Source: an uncultured Bacteroidales bacterium (lineage in GTDB: Bacteria; Bacteroidota; Bacteroidia; Bacteroidales; Bacteroidaceae). From it: a DNA stretch of 64,000 nucleotides. Location: the NCBI GenBank assembly GCA_902776455.1, contig CACYQI010000005.1, positions 1 through 64,000 on the forward strand, written 5' to 3'. The notes under the pieces are model-generated. The model was not told the DNA's origin. It did not search any database and worked only from the letters and a program-made list of their open reading frames with translations. Of this stretch, positions 59,402 through 64,000 are shown one piece after another. Position numbers and translations under genes: made by a program. The stretch's first letter is position 1; every line of letters begins with the position of its first letter.

Positions 59402-61375
59402 ATGAGCAACGACAAAAGCAAGAAGAACAAGAAACGCAGGCCGCAGCCGAGCCTGACCTGGTTATATCTGGTCATAGCCATCACGTTGGGCTACATGCTG
59501 ATGAGCGGGGACAATACGCTCCTTTCAGGCCCTTCCTCGCGCAACGCCACTTACAGCGAGTTCAAGAGCTACGTGGAGCAGGGCTATGCTTCGCGCATCA
59601 TCGTCAACAAGAAGGAAGGCTCGCTCGAGATGTACGTGGAGCCGAGCCACATACGCGATGTCTTTAAGGGACAGAAGGTTGACAGCGGAACGAGGCCCTA
59701 CGTGGTGGTTCAGTTTCCTTCTGCCGACAAGCTGGAGGACTTCGTCAGCGAGCAGCAGGCACAAGAGCATTTCTCCGGCGAGATAGAGTACCGTCAGGGC
59801 GACGACGGCTTCATGCATTTCTTCTGGAGCTTCGGGCCGCTCATTCTCATAGCCTTCTTCTGGATATATCTCATGCGCGGCATGGGCCGGATGGGCGGCG
59901 GCGAGGGCGGGCCGATGGGCATCTTCAATGTGGGTAAGAGCCGCGCAAAGCTCGTGGAGAAGGACGAGGAGAACAAGGTGACGTTTGCAGACGTGGCCGG
60001 ACAGGCGGGCGCAAAGCTCGAGGTGCAGGAAATAGTGGAGTTCCTCAAGAACCCTACCCGCTACACCGAACTGGGAGGCAAGATACCCAAGGGCGCCCTG
60101 CTTGTGGGGCCTCCGGGAACGGGTAAGACGCTGCTTGCCAAAGCCGTGGCAGGCGAGGCCGACGTGCCGTTCTTCAGCATGTCGGGCAGCGATTTCGTGG
60201 AGATGTTCGTGGGCGTCGGTGCCAGTCGTGTGCGCGACCTCTTCCGCCAGGCCAAGGAGAAGGCGCCATGCATCATCTTCATCGACGAAATCGACGCGGT
60301 GGGACGTGCCCGCAGCCGTGGTGTGCAGATGGGAGCCAACGACGAGCGCGAGAGCACCCTCAACCAGCTCCTGACCGAAATGGACGGCTTTGGCACGAAC
60401 AGCGGCGTCATCATCATGGCTGCCACCAACCGTGCCGACATCCTGGACAAGGCCTTGCTGCGTGCCGGACGCTTCGACAGACAGATACACGTCGAGCTGC
60501 CCGACGTCAACGAGCGTAAGGAGATTTTCCAAGTTCACTTGAAGCCCATCAAGACCGACACGTCGCTCGACATCGATTTCCTTGCCCGTCAGACGCCTGG
60601 CTTCAGCGGTGCCGACATCGCCAACGTATGCAACGAGGCGGCCCTCATTGCTGCGCGAAACGGAAAGAAGGCTGTTGACAAGGACGACTTCCTGGCTGCC
60701 GTGGATCGCATCATAGGCGGTCTGGAGAAGAAGAACAAGGTGATGACGGCCGAGGAGAAGCGCACCATCGCTCTCCACGAGGCTGGTCACGCCACCATCA
60801 GCTGGCTGTTGCAGTACGCCAACCCCCTCGTTAAGGTGACCATTGTGCCGCGTGGCCGTGCCCTGGGTGCTGCCTGGTATCTGCCCGAAGAGCGACAGAT
60901 AACGACGCGCGAGCAGATGCTCGACGAGATGTGTGCCACGCTGGGCGGACGTGCTGCCGAGGAACTCTTCTGCGGGCAGATAAGCAGCGGCGCGATGAAC
61001 GACTTGGAGCGCGTCACGAAGCAGGCTTACAGCATGATAACCTACATGGGCATGAGCGACAAACTGCCCAATCTCTGCTACTACGACAACCAGGAATACG
61101 GCTTCCAGCGCCCGTACTCCGAAGCCACGGCACAGCTCATCGACGAGGAGACAAAGGCTATGATTGCCGAGCAGTACGCTCGTGCGAAGGACATCCTCTC
61201 GAAGAATGCCGAAGGCCATGCGGCGCTTGCACAGTTGCTCGTGGAGCGCGAGGTCATCTTCGCCGAGGACGTGGAGCGCATCTTCGGCCCGCGTCCCTGG
61301 ACAAGCCGCAGCGAAGAGCTGCTGACAGACAATGCCAAGAGCGAAGAGCCTGACAATAAAGAGATAACGACATAA
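59402..61375 (+). CDS. ftsH: ATP-dependent zinc metalloprotease FtsH
   Basis: 657 residues, inner-membrane AAA+ protease for quality control. N-terminal membrane segment ([17 protein letters not shown]), periplasmic domain with a second membrane segment at about 148-165 ([15 protein letters not shown]), AAA domain with Walker A GPPGTGKT and Walker [15 protein letters not shown] region [19 protein letters not shown], and the zinc site HEAGH with the later Asp ligand around [11 protein letters not shown]-terminal low-complexity tail rich in Glu and Ser. It follows rsfS by 3 bp and precedes cdsA by 10 bp. Confidence 0.99.
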   Translation: MSNDKSKKNKKRRPQPSLTWLYLVIAITLGYMLMSGDNTLLSGPSSRNATYSEFKSYVEQGYASRIIVNKKEGSLEMYVEPSHIRDVFKGQKVDSGTRPYVVVQFPSADKLEDFVSEQQAQEHFSGEIEYRQGDDGFMHFFWSFGPLILIAFFWIYLMRGMGRMGGGEGGPMGIFNVGKSRAKLVEKDEENKVTFADVAGQAGAKLEVQEIVEFLKNPTRYTELGGKIPKGALLVGPPGTGKTLLAKAVAGEADVPFFSMSGSDFVEMFVGVGASRVRDLFRQAKEKAPCIIFIDEIDAVGRARSRGVQMGANDERESTLNQLLTEMDGFGTNSGVIIMAATNRADILDKALLRAGRFDRQIHVELPDVNERKEIFQVHLKPIKTDTSLDIDFLARQTPGFSGADIANVCNEAALIAARNGKKAVDKDDFLAAVDRIIGGLEKKNKVMTAEEKRTIALHEAGHATISWLLQYANPLVKVTIVPRGRALGAAWYLPEERQITTREQMLDEMCATLGGRAAEELFCGQISSGAMNDLERVTKQAYSMITYMGMSDKLPNLCYYDNQEYGFQRPYSEATAQLIDEETKAMIAEQYARAKDILSKNAEGHAALAQLLVEREVIFAEDVERIFGPRPWTSRSEELLTDNAKSEEPDNKEITT

Positions 61376-61385
61376 AGGAAAGAAC

Positions 61386-62240
61386 ATGCATAACCTCATC
61401 ATCCGCACTTTGACGGGTGCCGTCTATGTACTGCTGCTCGTGGGTTGCACGTGCTACAGCCCTGTCAGTGCCTTCTTCTTCTTTGCCATCGTAGCCGCAG
61501 CCACGCTGTGGGAGTTTTCTACGGTGATGAATGCGCACTACGGTGCCTCCATGCCTCGCTCCATCAATGCAATGGCGGGAGTGGTCTTTGTGGCAGCCGT
61601 ATGGCTCAGCGCCATTGCAAGCCCGCAGACGGCCCAGATGTTTTCGCTCTACGGACTCCTTATTATATATATTATGGTAAGCGCGCTCTATCGTCGCACT
61701 CCCGAGCCGCTGAAGGACTGGGCGCTCTGCTTTGCCTCGCAGATGTACATCGCCTTGCCCTTTTCCCTGCTGCCCCTGCTCAGCATCGTCTATGACGCAA
61801 ACACCGGTGCAATGGCCTACAACTGGATTTATCCCCTTGCCCTTTTCATCTTCATTTGGGTGAACGACACCTTTGCCTACCTCTGCGGATGGTCGTTGCA
61901 CAAGTTCTTTCCGGCCAAGCTCTTCCCCCGCATCTCGCCCAAGAAGTCGTGGGTGGGCAGCATCGGCGGCGCGCTTTTCACCCTTGCCGCTTCGGTAGTG
62001 GTCTGGTGGTGGCAGCCCGAGACGATGCCCTTGCTGCGTTGGCTCGGCTTTGCGCTGACCGTCGTAGTCTTCGGCACGTGGGGCGACCTGGTGGAGAGCC
62101 TCATCAAGCGTCAGCTGGGCATCAAGGACAGCGGCAACGTCCTTCCCGGCCACGGCGGCTTGCTCGACCGCTTCGACAGCGCCCTGCTCGCCATCCCGGC
62201 ATCGGTCGTCTATTTCATCCTGGCTAACCCCTTCTTCTGA
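61386..62240 (+). CDS. cdsA: Phosphatidate cytidylyltransferase
   Basis: 284 residues with about seven membrane segments. It makes CDP-diacylglycerol from phosphatidic acid and CTP, the precursor used by PssA encoded elsewhere in the window. The family signature near the C-terminus is intact: ESLIKRQLGIKDSGNVLPGH then GGLLDRFDS. Another conserved block is FAYLCGWSLHKFFPAKLFPRISPKKSWVG (Mg2+/CTP-binding region, shown in part). Last gene of rsfS-ftsH-cdsA. Confidence 0.96.
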   Translation: MHNLIIRTLTGAVYVLLLVGCTCYSPVSAFFFFAIVAAATLWEFSTVMNAHYGASMPRSINAMAGVVFVAAVWLSAIASPQTAQMFSLYGLLIIYIMVSALYRRTPEPLKDWALCFASQMYIALPFSLLPLLSIVYDANTGAMAYNWIYPLALFIFIWVNDTFAYLCGWSLHKFFPAKLFPRISPKKSWVGSIGGALFTLAASVVVWWWQPETMPLLRWLGFALTVVVFGTWGDLVESLIKRQLGIKDSGNVLPGHGGLLDRFDSALLAIPASVVYFILANPFF

Positions 62241-62365
62241 GAACTTCCAGAGGCCGACTTTCGACCTTCATCAGCAGTCTTATAAGCCCACTATAGGCCG
62301 CCTTTCGAGCCTCATCCAAAGGGATGTCGAAGAGTCGGCCCGTAGGGGGGTGTTTCACGCAACGT

Positions 62366-62438
62366 GCAGTGTAGGCTTACGCTCCACGGAGCATCGGGCT
62401 GCACTCCACGGAGCATCGGCTTACGCTCCACGGAGCAC
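62366..62438. repeat. 22-bp unit array
   Basis: Three units ending CTCCAC (62366-62387 degenerate, 62388-62409, 62410-62431) plus 7 bp; again 73 bp. The gap 62241-62911 holds this, a C/G-rich hairpin block, a second array and a hairpin, and no gene. Confidence 0.8.
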
Positions 62439-62469
62439 AGGCGAGAGGGTACGGATATGAGCGGGAAGG

Positions 62470-62592
62470 GAAGCACGCTTCCTCTCCCCTCCCCTCGAAG
62501 GGGAGGGGTAGGGGGTGGGGTAGCCAAGTTGCTTGTATTCATTGAGTCACAGACCCCACCCCTAACCCCTCCCCTTGGAGGGGAGGGGAACC
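62470..62592. repeat. C/G-rich hairpin pair
   Basis: CCCCTCCCCTCGAAGGGGAG (about 62486) and CCCCTCCCCTTGGAGGGGAG (about 62568) lie as inverted partners with GGGGTAGGGGGTGGGG and CCCCACCCCTAACC, so the whole block is itself palindromic. It sits between two 22-bp arrays. Confidence 0.7.
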
Positions 62593-62686
62593 GCGGCTCA
62601 CACTCCACGGAGGATCTGCTCACGCTCCACGGAGCATCGGGCTACGCTCCACGTTGCATCGGCCGACACAGCGTGCTGTGTAAAAC
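62593..62686. repeat. 22-bp unit array, second in this gap
   Basis: Units 62609-62630 and 62631-62652 with degenerate neighbours; the last changes from GGAGCATC to GTTGCATC, linking the two variants of the family, and runs into GACACAGCGTGCTGTGT, a short hairpin. Confidence 0.75.
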
Positions 62687-62753
62687 CGCCCCTCTCGTCT
62701 GTGGCCTTTCGCCCCTTTGGTGCTTATATAGCAGACCCTAATAGAAACGAATG

Positions 62754-62781
62754 AAGGGCATTGCCTCACGGCAACGCCCTT
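62754..62781. terminator. Hairpin between convergent cdsA and rpsP
   Basis: AAGGGCATTGCC and GGCAACGCCCTT (62754-62765, 62770-62781) form a stem with one bulge and a 4-base loop. No clear T-run, so the terminator call rests on the convergent position. Confidence 0.45.
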
Positions 62782-62911
62782 GCATTTCTTGCGCTCTTTT
62801 CGCACCAGGGAAAAGCTCAGACAAGTCTGGCTTCTGTCGTCTGGCTCAGCGAAGCGGGCGCGTTTGGTTGGTTGGAAAAAGTCTAATTGAAATAATGGTT
62901 TGTGATTGATT

Positions 62912-63490
62912 TTAAGCCTCTGCGGGAGTTTCTACTGTTTCACCCTCAGTAGCTTGGGGAGCCTCTGCGGCTTCCTCAGCAGCCTCTTCTGCCTTAGCAG
63001 CAGCTTCAGCTTCAGCCTTGGCAAGTGCCTCGGCAGCCTTCTTCTCAGCTACTTTCTTCGCAATCTCTTCGCTGACCTTCTTCTCAGCCTTCATTCGTTC
63101 TGCCTCGGCAGCCTTCTTGTCGGCTTCGTTCTTAGCGACCAGCTTGTTCAGGCCATTCTTCTTGTCAGCCTTCCAAGCATCGAATTTTGCCTGGCATGCT
63201 GCTTCGTCGAATGCACCCTTCTTAACGCCTCCGCGCAGGTGCTTCATAAGATAAACGCCTTCGTCGGAGAGGATGTTACGAACCGTGTCGGTGGGCTGTG
63301 CGCCACACTCTACCCAATACAGGGCACGATCGAATTTCAAATCTACAGTGGCAGGATTGGTGTTCGGGTTGTACGTGCCAATCTTCTCTGTAAACTTACC
63401 GTCACGCGGTGCTCTTACATCAGCGATTACGATGCTGTAGAAGGCATAGCCTTTACGGCCGTGACGCTGCAATCTGATTTTTGTTGCCAT
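62912..63490 (-). CDS. rpsP: 30S ribosomal protein S16 with long Ala/Glu-rich C-terminal extension
   Basis: 192 residues, about twice the size of S16 in E. coli. The first 85 residues are S16 ([60 protein letters not shown]). Residues about 100-192 form a highly charged helix/tail rich in Ala, Glu and Lys ([40 protein letters not shown]). Extended S16 proteins are usual in Bacteroidota. It has its own promoter (63550-63557) and stands alone here rather than with rimM/trmD. Confidence 0.97.
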   Translation of the reverse strand: MATKIRLQRHGRKGYAFYSIVIADVRAPRDGKFTEKIGTYNPNTNPATVDLKFDRALYWVECGAQPTDTVRNILSDEGVYLMKHLRGGVKKGAFDEAACQAKFDAWKADKKNGLNKLVAKNEADKKAAEAERMKAEKKVSEEIAKKVAEKKAAEALAKAEAEAAAKAEEAAEEAAEAPQATEGETVETPAEA

Positions 63491-63549
63491 AATTTTAATT
63501 AAACTTTTAATATAGGTTTGAAATGTGCCATTAACTCGTAATGGCGGCG

Positions 63550-63557
63550 CAAAGGTA
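63550..63557 (-). promoter_or_regulatory. Promoter box TACCTTTG for rpsP
   Basis: Exact consensus on the minus strand, about 60 nt upstream of the rpsP ATG. Confidence 0.7.
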
Positions 63558-63794
63558 CGACAAAAAGTGAAAAGTGAAAAGTGAAAAGTAAAAAATTATT
63601 TGCTATCTTGTTGTTTTTTGTGCTTTTCGCGCCACGAACACGCTGTTTGTCCACGCCCTTCTCGTGTTTTCTGGGGTTCTGAGCATCGAAGCAAGGGGTC
63701 GGTCCTCGTTTTGTGATATCTTCAGAACACCGAGGGAAAAAGATTTTCTGTTGTCTGTTTGATAAGCACCGAACCAAAGGTCGATGCAAGTCAA

Positions 63795-63985
63795 GGCGCG
63801 AAAGAACACAGACGGGAGTGTAAACCCCGGGCAAGGAACATGTCAGTAAAAAGAAGCCCCGACGGGGAGACAGAACATCCAATTGGTTAGGGAACAGCAT
63901 ATTGTGAGTTCTGTCGCCCCGTCGGGGCTTCTTTTATTGTCGCAATCCTACCGGGGGCTTGCGCCCCCGTCTGTGGTCTGTCGTC
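63795..63985. repeat. REP-like nested palindromic element, copy 3
   Basis: Inner arms AAGAAGCCCCGACGGGGAGA with CAGAAC (63850-63875) and GTTCTGTCGCCCCGTCGGGG with CTTCTT (63907-63932) pair with one mismatch around a 31-bp AT-rich loop. Outer arms ACACAGACGGG...CCCCGG and CCGGGGGCTTGCGCCCCCGT with CTGTGG pair loosely. The right edge of the window cuts the region. 63558-63790 holds no convincing gene. Confidence 0.7.
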
Positions 63986-64000
63986 TCTTCGAGACTAATG

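Overview
The window looks like a chromosomal segment of a Bacteroidales bacterium, most likely Prevotellaceae-like. The evidence is SusC/SusD outer-membrane import genes, a PorZ-type component of type IX secretion, many 'domain of unknown function' families typical of Bacteroidota, CorA/YitT/DUF349/DUF5686 proteins, and repeated TAnnTTTG promoter boxes instead of strong Shine-Dalgarno sites. Coding DNA is fairly GC-rich. I see no rRNA, CRISPR array, prophage or intact transposase.

Layout. 1-9.3 kb (minus strand): an outer-membrane barrel protein, then leuS, two yitT paralogues, rdgB, porZ and a GH130 glycoside phosphorylase cut by the window edge. 10.1-24.5 kb (minus): a ten-gene SusC/SusD locus with surface lipoproteins (zinc metallohydrolase, DUF4302, BACON), secreted proteins with a short C-terminal sorting-like motif, a DUF4105 membrane protein and a 61-residue peptide. 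25.5-27 kb (minus): psd-pssA, phosphatidylethanolamine synthesis. 27.1-33.2 kb (plus): dnaE, trxA, a small acidic protein and cysS. 33.3-37.9 kb (minus): DUF4294 protein, a thioredoxin-fold lipoprotein without CXXC, a small monooxygenase-like protein, lpxB, surE and tRNA-Leu. 38.4-40.7 kb (plus): pnp with a clear terminator. 42.0-42.3 kb: tRNA-Glu and tRNA-Ser. 42.4-45.1 kb (plus): a nucleotide-sugar ketoisomerase and a fused acetyltransferase/aminotransferase. 45.5-54.4 kb (minus): a radical SAM protein, then a six-gene group (acyltransferase-like protein, ketoacyl synthase, acyl carrier protein, CrtI-like oxidoreductase, DUF5686, DUF4833) that looks like a dedicated lipid pathway. 55.4-58.8 kb (minus): a DUF349 protein, corA and two identical tRNA-Gln genes. 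59.0-62.2 kb (plus): rsfS-ftsH-cdsA. 62.9-63.5 kb (minus): rpsP.

The most unusual content is not a gene cluster but a dense set of non-coding repeats that fill nearly every long intergenic gap: arrays of 22-bp units phased on CTCCAC, a 95-bp triple-hairpin element (four copies), a 260-bp element (two full copies, two partial), C/G-rich hairpins, REP-like nested palindromes and short simple tandem repeats. Some of these also lie inside genes in frame: in pssA, twice in leuS, and as a 93-bp palindromic linker that joins an acetyltransferase to a DegT aminotransferase. They also supply the last codons of surE and lpxB. This resembles the in-frame palindromic elements known from Rickettsia and is the main candidate for something not previously described here.
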